A DNA stretch of 64,000 nucleotides from Myxococcales bacterium (lineage in GTDB: Bacteria > Myxococcota_A > Polyangia > Nannocystales > Nannocystaceae), in NCBI GenBank assembly GCA_020633295.1, contig JACKDW010000002.1:868001-932000 (forward strand). Reading direction: 5' to 3'. Below the pieces are notes generated by a model. The model was not told the DNA's origin. It saw only the letters and a list, made by a program, of their open reading frames with translations, and made no database searches. The position numbers were made by a program, and so were the translations under genes. Every line of letters begins with the position of its first letter. Positions within the stretch are counted from its first letter, which is position 1. Of the stretch, positions 1 to 7,908 are shown one piece after another.

Positions 1-496
1 TCTTCTGCTTCGCCTTGAGCTGCTTGGCCTCGGAGGTCTTGCCGTTCTCCTCGGCCACGTAGACCTTCTCGTAGAGAGAGCCCTCCTGCAGCTCGAAGTA
101 GGCCTTCTTCTCGAGGTGGTGGTCGGCCAGGCGGAACACGAGGTCGGGGTAGTCCGGGTGCCCCATGTCCGTCGCCTTGAGCAGGCGCTGAAGCTGCCCG
201 ATCTGCGTGTCCGCGATCTGCTGCTTGACGGCCTCGCGCTTCTTGGCGAACTGCGCGCCCTCCATCATCTGGATCTTGCGCTTGTCCTTCTTCTCCTGGG
301 CCTGGACCTGTTCCTTGAACTTGGTGTCGAGCGTGGCCTTGGCCTTGACCTTGCTCGACTTGCGGTCGTAGCGAACGCTGCTCTTCTTGTCGTCGCTCGC
401 CTCTTCTGCCTGTGCGCTCGTCGGACCAAGGACGAATGCGCCGATCAGACACGCGCCGGTCACCCAGCTGAACTTGCGGCTTTGAAACTTGCTCAT
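1..496 (-). CDS. Exported Lys/Glu-rich protein, TPR-like (3' end missing)
   Basis: Partial gene; its 3' end lies beyond the left edge, so about 165 residues are visible. The N-terminus is a Sec signal peptide: basic start (MSKFQSRK), hydrophobic core, and a probable cleavage site after TSAQA at about residue 30. The mature part is charged and probably helical. Residues about 85-125 (QIGQLQRLLKATDMG, then DLVFRLADHHLEKK) look like the first repeat of the exported TPR proteins common in myxobacteria, some of which serve gliding machinery; that link is inference. A purine-rich GAGAGGTGAGAGG just upstream fixes the start. It lies 95 nt downstream of another TPR-type gene on the same strand. A GC hairpin (arms 555-562 and 574-581) sits in the gap and may reduce readthrough. 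Confidence 0.75.
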   Translation of the reverse strand, partial: MSKFQSRKFSWVTGACLIGAFVLGPTSAQAEEASDDKKSSVRYDRKSSKVKAKATLDTKFKEQVQAQEKKDKRKIQMMEGAQFAKKREAVKQQIADTQIGQLQRLLKATDMGHPDYPDLVFRLADHHLEKKAYFELQEGSLYEKVYVAEENGKTSEAKQLKAKQK

Positions 497-591
497 GGAC
501 CTCTCACCTCTCTTGCGACGACGAACTTCAGGGGAAGCCGTCGATGAAGATAACGGCGGGGGCCACGCGCCGCCCCCCGCCGCCATCTGGT

Positions 592-2418
592 TCACTCCTC
601 TTTGCAGAGACTCGTGACCTGGTAGTTGTAGTAGCCGAGCTCGTCTTTCCAGTACTCGCCGTTGTAGTTGTAGATCTCGTGTTCGGAGTCGATCTTGGGC
701 TTGTCGGGCCGCCGGTTCTCCGGCTCACCCTCGTTGCCGCCCTTGATTCGGTTGAGAATCTCGTAGTCAATCTTGATCGCTTCTCGCTCGAGGTCGCTGA
801 TCTCCTTGATCTGGCCCAGGATGCGCTGGCGAGCCAGCGCGCCTGTGGTTTCCTTGGCCAGCGACGTCAGGCCATCGAGGTCTTCGGTAATACGATCACC
901 AGCGGCGCTCGACTTGAACTCGCCGCTCATTGACTCCAGAAGCGCGGACTCGCGCTCGAGCTCGTTGACGTACTTGTAGTTTTTCTCCAGGGTCTTGTCC
1001 TGAAGCGACTTCTGCGCCACCTCTTCGACGAAGGGGTCGAGCCCGGACTCGCTCTTGCGAATCTTGATGCTGAACTCGTAGAACGCGAAGTCCTCGGGCG
1101 CCTGATCGAGGAGGTTCTTGAGCTTGTCGCGGGTCTCGGGGTAGCGACGGTTGAACTCGTCGATCGCGGTCTTGGCGACGGCGTAGCGACAGTTGAAGTA
1201 GTAGGTCACCGCCTTGAGGATGACCGACTCCGGGTACAGGAAGTCGTAGAAGAACGGCGCGTTCAGGGTGTGGATGTACCCGAGCGTGCGCTGGTAGTGG
1301 ATGTTCGCGTTCTCCGGCTCAACCTCGACGAGACGGAACTCAGACCACGCGGACGCGAGGATCGAGTCGAGCCAGTACGGCGACTCCTGCGGGATCTTGT
1401 CGAAGTACTTGAGCGCCGTCTCGAACTTGCCGACCTGGTAGAAGATGTACCCAAGGGCCAGGTTGGCGCGCTCCTCGAAGCGCTGGTTCTCCTCCTCAGG
1501 CGTCGTCAGCTCATCCTCGACGACGAGCTTCGGGTTCTTCTTCTTGAGCTTCTTGAAGTCGCGCGACTGCTTCTTTTGCTCTTTCTTGCGCTTCTTCGTG
1601 CCCTTCTTGTCCTTGGCGGAGGCCTCGCGCAGCTCGATGTTCTTGCGGAGGACGTTCTTGAAGGCCTCGACGGCCTCCTTGCCGTGGTACTCGCGCGTCT
1701 CGGCGACGCCGAGGAAGAACTGGGCGGCGATGTAGTAGCCAGAGTCATCCGGCACCTGAGAGAGCAGCGCGATGGCCTGCCCGAGGTCGCCGGACGTGTA
1801 GTAGAACTTCCCGAGCAGGTAGTAGAGCTCGTCACGCACCTCGTCGAAGGCCTCATCCTCGAGGTCGCTCGGCTTGTAGGCGCCGATCTTCGCGAGCACG
1901 CCGGCGCTCTCCGGCAGCTCACGGCTGAGCTGCGCGAGCCAGGGGAGCGAGAGCTTGTGGTACGGGTGGGTTGGCCCGGCGTCGACGATCTCGGAGAAGA
2001 CGCTCAGCGAGGACGCGAAGAAGCCCAGCTTGTACAGCGACTTGCCGAGCCAGAACTGCCCGCGCGGGGTATCGCCAGGGATCTGCGCGCTCGCGGCCTC
2101 GGCGAAGGCGGCCGCAGCCTTCTCGTACTTCTCGGCCTTGTAGTCGTCCTCAGCGCCCTTGAGCTTGCCCGAGGGCGGAGCGTTGAGGTTCGGTCCGCCG
2201 GCCTTGGGCGGGACCGCTGCGCTCGGCGGGGCGGCTCCTGGCGCCCCGCTCGCGGGCGGCGGCGCCGCGCTGCTCGGAGGCGGCGCCTTACCGCTGCTCG
2301 GCGGCGGCGCGCCCTTTTTGGGCGGAGCCGGAGCCGCGTAGGCGGTGGCCGTCGGGACAGCAAACGCTGCGCAGAGAATGAAGAGTGTGACGGACGAGAG
2401 CTTTCGAAGCGACTTCAT
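592..2418 (-). CDS. Exported tetratricopeptide-repeat protein
   Basis: 608 residues from the ATG at 2418, chosen because MKSLRKLSSVTLFILCAAF begins a normal signal peptide ending near TATAYA (residue 28); an in-frame ATG at 2451 would add 11 residues. Residues about 29-80 are a Pro/Ala/Ser-rich linker. TPR-like helix pairs follow (AEKYEKAAAAFAEAA, GKFYYTSGDLGQAIALL, ALGYIFYQVGKFETALKYF). A very Lys-rich insert (KKGTKKRKKEQKK) lies near residues 285-310. The C-terminus ends in an aromatic stretch (EYWKDELGYYNYQVTSLC). The product is probably a periplasmic scaffold or assembly factor; no enzyme motif is seen. With the following gene it forms a likely two-gene unit resembling TPR pairs of myxobacterial envelope or motility systems. 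The family is certain, the role is not. Confidence 0.8.
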   Translation of the reverse strand: MKSLRKLSSVTLFILCAAFAVPTATAYAAPAPPKKGAPPPSSGKAPPPSSAAPPPASGAPGAAPPSAAVPPKAGGPNLNAPPSGKLKGAEDDYKAEKYEKAAAAFAEAASAQIPGDTPRGQFWLGKSLYKLGFFASSLSVFSEIVDAGPTHPYHKLSLPWLAQLSRELPESAGVLAKIGAYKPSDLEDEAFDEVRDELYYLLGKFYYTSGDLGQAIALLSQVPDDSGYYIAAQFFLGVAETREYHGKEAVEAFKNVLRKNIELREASAKDKKGTKKRKKEQKKQSRDFKKLKKKNPKLVVEDELTTPEEENQRFEERANLALGYIFYQVGKFETALKYFDKIPQESPYWLDSILASAWSEFRLVEVEPENANIHYQRTLGYIHTLNAPFFYDFLYPESVILKAVTYYFNCRYAVAKTAIDEFNRRYPETRDKLKNLLDQAPEDFAFYEFSIKIRKSESGLDPFVEEVAQKSLQDKTLEKNYKYVNELERESALLESMSGEFKSSAAGDRITEDLDGLTSLAKETTGALARQRILGQIKEISDLEREAIKIDYEILNRIKGGNEGEPENRRPDKPKIDSEHEIYNYNGEYWKDELGYYNYQVTSLCKEE

Positions 2419-2978
2419 GCTGACGTTGCGTCCTCGGCGTACTTCGCTCATGCGAGCGTCGTGGCGGTGTAGCTGTTGATGGTTGCAGTCGGGTCATCCC
2501 GCTGCACACGGTGAGTTGAGACAGCGACCCATGCTCTCCGCGATGCTGGGAAGTTGGCGAAATTGTTCACCGTGTACATGGGGAGAGACGGTCATGGACA
2601 TTACCAGCGGGTCGCGCGAAGCTGCAAGGGTCTGCGGGGACGCGCGCGCCGGGACGAAGGCGACGAGGAGGATCGCTCCCGCCGCCGGTGTGCGACTTCG
2701 CGACGCTCGTGCGTCGCGCGGACCTCTCCAGAACATGCGCGGTTTCGTCCGCGTGCGCGCGAACGACGAGCCTGAGCGGTAATGCAAACGAGCATGACGG
2801 GACACGCGCCACGAGTTCGCTTGAATAATGTCCCGCGAGCCGCCGCGCGCTTGCCGTGACACCAACCACAGCAACGCGAGAGATCGGCTCAACACCGAAA
2901 CCCGCGAGAGATCCGCGCTCGTCTTCTCAAGCCGTGACTCTGGCCGCAAAAGCGGCCTCGGCGGGCATTATAGAGGTC

Positions 2979-3006
2979 TTGACCCCCGGGCCCGTCCGTG
3001 TACGAT
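2979..3006 (+). promoter_or_regulatory. Sigma-70-type promoter for the lipoprotein gene at 3148
   Basis: TTGACC (2979-2984), a 16-nt spacer and TACGAT (3001-3006) match the housekeeping consensus well. Predicted transcription start is near 3013, giving a leader of about 135 nt that begins with the palindrome at 3016-3039. Confidence 0.6.
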
Positions 3007-3015
3007 GCTCACGGA

Positions 3016-3039
3016 AAGAACCCATCGTGATGGGTTCTT
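3016..3039 (+). promoter_or_regulatory. Perfect palindrome at the predicted mRNA 5' end
   Basis: AAGAACCCATC and GATGGGTTCTT are exact reverse complements separated by GT. The element begins about 10 nt after the -10 box, where a repressor operator or a 5' stabilising hairpin would sit. Neither role can be settled from sequence. Confidence 0.5.
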
Positions 3040-3147
3040 GCGCGCGACTTCGGTCGAGACCCGCGAGCTGTCCGCAGCGTTGTGATTTGCTCGAGCCAAT
3101 CCTCTCCCGCCAGTTCCGAACCCCCGAGTCGAGGGGAGACCACCCAC

Positions 3148-3738
3148 ATGCCAAACACTCGTTTCACGAAGTTCATCCGTCACGCCATGACGCTCGCCGG
3201 CGCAGCGCTGCTCGTGCCGCTCTTGAGCGCCTGTCCTTCGGGTGACGTCGGCGCGCCGTGCAATCACGGCGACGTCGAGCCACCACAGGCTGAGACGGTG
3301 ACCTTCCCGGCGTTGAGCTGCAACGACTTGCTGTGCGTGTACGCGGACACCAACAAGCCCGAGACGGTGGACTGCGTTGATGACAACCAGTGCAACGAGG
3401 GCCAGGACCAGCCGCGCTTCGAGTGCTCGGCCGGACAGTGCCGCTTGAACCTGAACTACGTGCTGGAGCGCTCGATGTGCTCGCGCAGCTGTGAGGTCGA
3501 CGGTGATTGTCTGGACGGCGGGATCACGGATCGCGTGCTCGCGCCCGAGACGAACTGCGTCGGCAGCTTCAAGTGCGTCGTCATTCAGAAGCTCGGTGAG
3601 TTCTGCTGCCGGCCGCTGTGCGTGTGTACGGACGACCTCAACGAGGCTGTGACGGACGAGTTGGAGCAGGAGTGCGCCCAAGGCGCGGCCGCAGCTTGCG
3701 AAGACGACGAGACGACCCCAACGACGCCCGAAGGCTGA
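3148..3738 (+). CDS. Cys-rich lipoprotein, function unknown
   Basis: 196 residues. The ATG at 3148 follows GAGGGGAGAC. The N-terminus is a lipoprotein signal: basic MPNTRFTKFIRH, hydrophobic core, then lipobox LLSAC, with lipidated Cys at about residue 31. The mature protein has many cysteines (about 16) in short spacings (CNDLLCVY, CVDDNQCNE, CSAGQC, CSRSCEVDGDC, CCRPLCVC), suggesting a small disulfide-stabilised domain outside the cytoplasm. No catalytic motif or named family is recognised. It is transcribed alone, between a good promoter (2979) and a strong terminator (3761). Confidence 0.8.
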   Translation: MPNTRFTKFIRHAMTLAGAALLVPLLSACPSGDVGAPCNHGDVEPPQAETVTFPALSCNDLLCVYADTNKPETVDCVDDNQCNEGQDQPRFECSAGQCRLNLNYVLERSMCSRSCEVDGDCLDGGITDRVLAPETNCVGSFKCVVIQKLGEFCCRPLCVCTDDLNEAVTDELEQECAQGAAAACEDDETTPTTPEG

Positions 3739-3760
3739 GCCCAACGGACGTCGCAAAGAA

Positions 3761-3792
3761 GCGAAGCGAGGACTCCTCGCTTCGCTTTTTTT
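3761..3792 (+). terminator. Intrinsic terminator
   Basis: An 11-bp perfect stem (GCGAAGCGAGG, 3761-3771, with 3775-3785), a 3-nt loop, then seven T. It ends the lipoprotein unit. Confidence 0.9.
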
Positions 3793-3820
3793 ATCGGCGC
3801 GAAGAGATCTCGCGTCGATC

Positions 3821-4216
3821 TCAGTCAGCGGCGAACGCGTTGGGCACCCACTGAACACGCCGCCGCGCGTGCGACTCGTCGAGCAGGATCCCGACGACGT
3901 CAAATCGTACGGCGACGCGCTCCCACAGCCCACGCTCGATGAGCCAGGCCGTGGCGGCGCGGATCAGGTGCGCGCGCTTGCGTCGGCCAATGGTCTCGAG
4001 GGGAGTCCCACGACGCGGGTCGCTTCGACTTCGGACCTCAACGAAGACGATGGTCGGAGCATTGTCGCTCGCGGCGGGCTCGCGAGCGATGAGGTCGAGC
4101 TCGCCGCCGCCAACGTGCACGTTGAGCTCGAGGATCTCCATGCCGCGCGCTTGAAGAAACGCGGCGGCCTCTCGCTCGGCGCTCTGACCCCGCGCTCGCG
4201 TTGTCGTATCCGGCAT
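3821..4216 (-). CDS. yraN: YraN family (UPF0102) endonuclease-like protein
   Basis: 131 residues from the ATG at 4216; an in-frame GTG at 4237 is an alternative. The family signature is present: RGQSAEREAAAFLQARG at the N-terminus, then GGGELDLIAREP and IVFVEVRSR, which carry the acidic residues and E-V-R/K core of restriction-endonuclease-like folds, and a C-terminal RFDVVGI. The family is a predicted nuclease or Holliday-junction-resolvase relative with no settled role. It is the last gene of the rpsP-trmD-rplS operon, 19 nt after rplS, as in many bacteria. Confidence 0.9.
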   Translation of the reverse strand: MPDTTTRARGQSAEREAAAFLQARGMEILELNVHVGGGELDLIAREPAASDNAPTIVFVEVRSRSDPRRGTPLETIGRRKRAHLIRAATAWLIERGLWERVAVRFDVVGILLDESHARRRVQWVPNAFAAD

Positions 4217-4255
4217 GCGAGCGCCGTGGGTGATCACCTCGAGCGAGGACGCGGT

Positions 4256-4624
4256 CTACTTGTAGCCGCCGACCTTCTCGCGAATACGGGCCGCGTTCCC
4301 GCGACGCTCGCGGAGGTAGTACAGCTTCGCGCGCCGCACCCGACCGCGGCTGACGAGCTCGACCTTGACGACGCGCGGCGAGTTAATCGGCCAGACGCGC
4401 TCAACCCCGACACCGTGGGAGATCTTGCGAACCGTGAACGAGCTGCGCGCGCCTCCGCCCTTGCGGTGGATGCAGACGCCCTGGAACACCTGGATTCGCT
4501 CTTTATTGCCCTCGGAGATCCGCGCGTGCACGCGGATGGTGTCGCCGGGCCGAAACTTGGGCAGCGGCTCGCTGCGTTGAGAGGTCGATTCAATGGACTC
4601 GATGATCGGGCTGCTATTGCTCAT
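4256..4624 (-). CDS. rplS: 50S ribosomal protein L19
   Basis: 122 residues, the usual length. Conserved motifs: FRPGDTIRVHARISEGNKER, IQVFQGVCIHRKGGG, FTVRKISHGVGVERVWPINS and the basic RAKLYYLRERRG tail. L19 sits at the 30S-50S interface. The start codon overlaps the trmD stop by 4 nt (ATGA), so translation is likely coupled. Confidence 0.97.
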   Translation of the reverse strand: MSNSSPIIESIESTSQRSEPLPKFRPGDTIRVHARISEGNKERIQVFQGVCIHRKGGGARSSFTVRKISHGVGVERVWPINSPRVVKVELVSRGRVRRAKLYYLRERRGNAARIREKVGGYK

Positions 4625-5988
4625 GGCAGGGCTCCGGAGTCGGTGCGGCGGGACTCGGGGTCGGCGAGAATACTCGAAAGCGTCGCGAACACCAGTTCGA
4701 CGAGTGAGCCGCGGTCAGACCGGGGCTGGGAAGATTCGTCGATCACGGGCGCTCGCGCAACCGTTGAAGTCGTGAGATCTGCGGGGTTTTGGGGCGCAGG
4801 CTCAGCGGCGATGAAGGAGATGTCGGCCACGGGCCAGAACCGGCCCTCCCGCTCCTTCGCCGCCCGGAGATCAAGAAGCATGAGAAGCGGGCGCTTCGCG
4901 CGATTGTGCCCGTCTCCGTCGAGGAGCCGGAGGAAGTCGTCGAGCGCTTCAGGATTGGACGTGACCGGGACGTCGTCGCCGGGAGCCGCAGTGAGTCCGA
5001 GCACGATCGCGTTGCTCCCGTGACGCTGACGCATCATGCGGCGAAGCCCGCGCCTCGTTGCGAGGAGGGAGATATCGCGGTTCGTATCGGCGCCCCACCA
5101 GGAGCAGATGGCGTCGCCGAGGAGCAGGACACCCGCGAGCTTGGGCGTTCGCGCGAGCAGCTCGCCCACCGCGGCGCGGAGATCGTGGCCGTCGACCGAG
5201 GGATCATCGCTTGGGGCGCCGGTGATCGCGAGGTAGATTGGCCGGGGCTCCGCGCTGGCACGGAGATCGACACGCCGCAGCTCGGGGCGGATCTGCCAGG
5301 TCCGCGACCACGCCTGATCCCGTCGCCAGCGCTCGATCTCCGCGTGGTTGCCGCGCAGGAGCACGTCCGGGACACGCTGGCCGCGATGCTCGGGTGGACG
5401 CGTGTACTGGGGCGGCTCGAGCCAACGGCCGGTGCTGGCGGCGCCACTGAACACGTCGGCGGCGAAGCTCTCGCGCGCGAGCGACTCCGGGTTGCCAATC
5501 ACACCGTCGTGGAGCCGGGCGACCGCCTCGACGATCGCGAGCGCGGCGACCTCGCCGCCGTTGAGGACGAAGTCGCCGATGGAGAGACTCTCGTCGACGT
5601 GCGCTTCGCGAAGTCGATCGTCGATGCCCTCGTAGCGACCACAGATCAACGCGATGCGGCGATGCCCCGCCAACCGCTGGGCTGCGCGCTGGTCGAAGAC
5701 CGGAGCCGACGGGGTCAGGAGCACGCGATGCATGGCGCCGCGCTCGGCGATGACCGACTCGAGGGCGGCGAGCACCGGCTCGATCTTCAGGACCATGCCG
5801 GGGCCTCCGCCGTAGGGCGTGTCATCGACGGTCCGGTAGCGATCGGTCGTGAAGTCCCGATAGTCGGTGCAGCGCACCGAGACGACCCCCCGCTCGAGCG
5901 CCTTGCCGATCAGCCCGGCACGGAGGAAGGCCTCTATCGCCCCCGGAAACAGGGTGAAGATCTCGAACTCGAGGAGGTCGCCGCTCAT
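4621..5988 (-). CDS. trmD: tRNA (guanine37-N1)-methyltransferase with extra C-terminal domain
   Basis: 455 residues, about 200 more than typical TrmD. Residues about 5-245 are TrmD: ITLFPGA-like start (IFTLFPGAIEAFLRAGLIG), DDTPYGGGPGMVLK, LICGRYEGIDDRL and SIGDFVLNGGE, the trefoil-knot SAM site that methylates G37 of tRNA. Residues about 260-455 form a second region beginning RPIYLAITGAPSDD, with LAGVLLLGDAICSWWG and RPLLMLLDLRAAK. It resembles, weakly, the SPOUT-type RNA methyltransferase family (COG4752/Methyltrn_RNA_4) whose gene often follows trmD in delta-proteobacteria; that assignment is inference. The gene overlaps rimM and rplS by 4 nt each. Confidence 0.93.
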   Translation of the reverse strand: MSGDLLEFEIFTLFPGAIEAFLRAGLIGKALERGVVSVRCTDYRDFTTDRYRTVDDTPYGGGPGMVLKIEPVLAALESVIAERGAMHRVLLTPSAPVFDQRAAQRLAGHRRIALICGRYEGIDDRLREAHVDESLSIGDFVLNGGEVAALAIVEAVARLHDGVIGNPESLARESFAADVFSGAASTGRWLEPPQYTRPPEHRGQRVPDVLLRGNHAEIERWRRDQAWSRTWQIRPELRRVDLRASAEPRPIYLAITGAPSDDPSVDGHDLRAAVGELLARTPKLAGVLLLGDAICSWWGADTNRDISLLATRRGLRRMMRQRHGSNAIVLGLTAAPGDDVPVTSNPEALDDFLRLLDGDGHNRAKRPLLMLLDLRAAKEREGRFWPVADISFIAAEPAPQNPADLTTSTVARAPVIDESSQPRSDRGSLVELVFATLSSILADPESRRTDSGALP

Positions 5989-6560
5989 GGCGCGTCCTCG
6001 AGCTCCAAGGGCTCCGGGAGCATGCCGAGCGGCAAACGCACGCGGAGCGCGTCGCTTCCCAGATCTTCGATGAACTGCGGGAGGACGGGGAGCAACCAGG
6101 TGTGACGAGCGCCCGCCGGAGAGGTCCAGGCGACTTCGAAGAGATCCTGCGCCCCGTTCGAGATGTAGGAGGTCACTTCGCCGAGCGACTGCTCCTCGCC
6201 AGCGTGGTGACGAAGCACGGGCAGGCCGATCACGTCGGCGAGGTAGAATTCGTCGGCGGAGAGCGGCGGAAGATCCGCGCGCGCGACCCAGAGCACGGCG
6301 CCGCGCAGAGCCTCGGCGACGTCACGATCGCCAACCCCCTGGAGGAGGACCCTCGCCTGGCCTTTGCTGGTGACGGACTCGACGGAGAGCACGGTGTAAA
6401 ACACCGCGCGAGCCTGGTCACGGCGTAGCTCGACACGTAGGCCTGGCTTTAGGGCGTCGGAGTCGCGGTTGTAGAGCTGAACCTTGACGACGCCGCGAAG
6501 GCCATGGGGACCGACGAGCTCGCCGATCGCCAACGCTGACGGGTCAGCCGCGCGATCCAT
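5985..6560 (-). CDS. rimM: 16S rRNA processing protein RimM
   Basis: 191 residues. The N-terminal RimM domain starts ALAIGELVGPHGLRGVVKVQ; the C-terminal PRC-barrel part carries DEFYLADVIGLPV and a WLLPVLPQFIEDL segment. RimM binds ribosomal protein S19 and helps mature the 30S head. It lies 30 nt after khpA and overlaps trmD by 4 nt, the standard order. Confidence 0.95.
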   Translation of the reverse strand: MDRAADPSALAIGELVGPHGLRGVVKVQLYNRDSDALKPGLRVELRRDQARAVFYTVLSVESVTSKGQARVLLQGVGDRDVAEALRGAVLWVARADLPPLSADEFYLADVIGLPVLRHHAGEEQSLGEVTSYISNGAQDLFEVAWTSPAGARHTWLLPVLPQFIEDLGSDALRVRLPLGMLPEPLELEDAP

Positions 6561-6590
6561 GATCGATTATGGTCCGCGAAGCGGCGCGGC

Positions 6591-6845
6591 CTACTCGAGG
6601 ATCTCGAGCTCGGCGCGCTTGCGCAGCTTGGCGGACGCGGCGTTGAGGATGGCGCGCATCGCCTTAACGGTGCGCCCCTGCTTGCCGATGACCTTGCCGA
6701 GGTCCTGCTTCGCTACGCGCAGCTCGAGCACGACGGTCTGCTCGCCGGCGATCTCGGCGACATGGACCTCGTCGGGGTGATCAACCAGCGCACGCGCCAG
6801 GAACGCAACAAGTTCCTTGAGAGAAATACTGGCGGGATTCGACAT
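6591..6845 (-). CDS. khpA: KH-domain RNA-binding protein KhpA
   Basis: 84 residues from the ATG at 6845. A single KH domain with the GxxG loop in LGKVIGKQGRTVKAMR (about residues 49-64), then a helical tail ending EILE. Members bind RNA with KhpB and sit between rpsP and rimM in many bacteria, as here. The lengthened frame upstream of 6845 lacks conserved features. Confidence 0.93.
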   Translation of the reverse strand: MSNPASISLKELVAFLARALVDHPDEVHVAEIAGEQTVVLELRVAKQDLGKVIGKQGRTVKAMRAILNAASAKLRKRAELEILE

Positions 6846-7081
6846 GGTTGCCTCCGAGAAGAACGAGGTGCGAGAGTCGGCGAGCGAGGAGGAGTCGTTG
6901 GAGACGTATCGTATCCAGAGCGGCGGGCGAGCCGTGTGGCCGCGTCCCTGGAGCATTTCACACCCGAAGCCCGACGGCAAAACACCGAAGACGTCGGGGC
7001 GTGATCACGCCCGGGTCGCAATCGACCAGGGCGCGCTTTTTACTCTCGCGTCGCGCCCAAACGCGCGCACGCGCGACGGTC

Positions 7082-7330
7082 TCAGGCCGACGCGGCTTCC
7101 TTGCGGTGGAGCACGACCAACCGATTTACGGTGTTCGTGGGCTGCGCGCCAACGCCCTGCCAGTAGTCGAAGCGCGCGTTGTTCAACTCGAGCGTCTTCT
7201 TGGTGGGATCGTAGGTCCCGAGTTTCTCGAGGAACCGGCCGTCGCGCTTGCAACGGGCGTCAGCGGCGACGATTCGGTAAAACGGTCGTTTCTTGGAGCC
7301 CATGCGGGCGAGCCTGATTCGGACGGACAT
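7082..7330 (-). CDS. rpsP: 30S ribosomal protein S16
   Basis: 82 residues, normal length. Signature MSVRIRLARMGSKKRPFYRI at the N-terminus and LGTYDP in the middle. First gene of the operon rpsP-khpA-rimM-trmD-rplS-yraN. A 236-nt gap to khpA contains no gene that I can support. Confidence 0.97.
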   Translation of the reverse strand: MSVRIRLARMGSKKRPFYRIVAADARCKRDGRFLEKLGTYDPTKKTLELNNARFDYWQGVGAQPTNTVNRLVVLHRKEAASA

Positions 7331-7511
7331 CGTGCGTGATCCTGGCGGTGATCCGGAGAGTCTTGAGGTAGATCCGGCGGGCGGTGACGGTGGTGCCTGC
7401 GAAGCCGGTGTACAATCGTGCGTGGCCCTCGCGCTCTGGCGAGGTTCTACAAGCGGCGCTCGTGGCCGGCGCGAGCCCATCCGCTGCGTGAATGGGCGGA
7501 AAAGAGGCGCG

Positions 7512-7540
7512 AGGCTACCCGCACGACCCGCCCCGGTCAA
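7512..7540 (-). promoter_or_regulatory. Sigma-70-type promoter for the rpsP operon
   Basis: Read on the minus strand: TTGACC (7540-7535), 17-nt spacer, TAGCCT (7517-7512). It implies a leader of about 175 nt before rpsP, long enough for leader control. Confidence 0.45.
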
Positions 7541-7644
7541 GCGAAGCACAGGTCGGCCCTGGGCTTTGCTCTGGCCGGAAACACGGAGTACAGACCGATT
7601 GATCGTGAGCTCCTTCAAGCCTCGCCGCGCAGGAGATCTCTCTC

Positions 7645-7796
7645 CCTTCGGGACGCTCTCTTCGGGACTCTCTTCGGGACTCTCTTCGGGACTCTCTTCG
7701 GGACGCTCTCTTCGGGACTCTCTTCGGGACTCTCTCCGGGATGCTCTCTCTTCTCGGGATGGTCTCTCTTCGGGACGCTCTCTCTTCGGGACGCTT
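7645..7796. repeat. Tandem repeat, 12-bp unit CTCTTCGGGACT
   Basis: About eleven copies of CTTCGGGA spaced 12 nt (some 14 nt where GC is inserted), decaying to the right (CTCCGGGATG, CTCGGGATGG). It lies between the rpsP promoter and the cytochrome gene, with no spacers of the CRISPR kind. Confidence 0.85.
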
Positions 7797-7908
7797 TTCT
7801 GATCCTTTTCTAATCTAATCCCGTTCTGACTCTCTCCTGATTCCGATCGTTTTCCTGATGTTCACGCCCCTCCGCCGCTTCGACGCCGTGAAAAACCGCG
7901 CATCTTCG

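Larger units (their letters stand above)
2419..3147. other. Intergenic region between divergent genes
   Basis: About 730 nt separate the minus-strand TPR gene from the plus-strand lipoprotein gene. I see no convincing protein gene. The right part holds a sigma-70-like promoter (2979-3006), a perfect 24-nt palindrome (3016-3039) and a small hairpin GGCCGC-AAAA-GCGGCC (2942-2957). The left 500 nt show only scattered short reading frames with no ribosome binding site and no codon bias. Confidence 0.6.
7331..7908. other. Intergenic region between divergent units
   Basis: Holds the predicted rpsP promoter (7512-7540, minus) and a tandem CTTCGGGACTCT array (7645-7796). No protein gene is convincing; the reading frames across the array merely translate the repeat. 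Confidence 0.6.

Noticed and set aside
2494..2949. 151-codon minus frame in the first intergenic region
   Set aside because: No ribosome binding site, Ser/Arg-rich translation, and it is overlapped by equally open frames on both strands.
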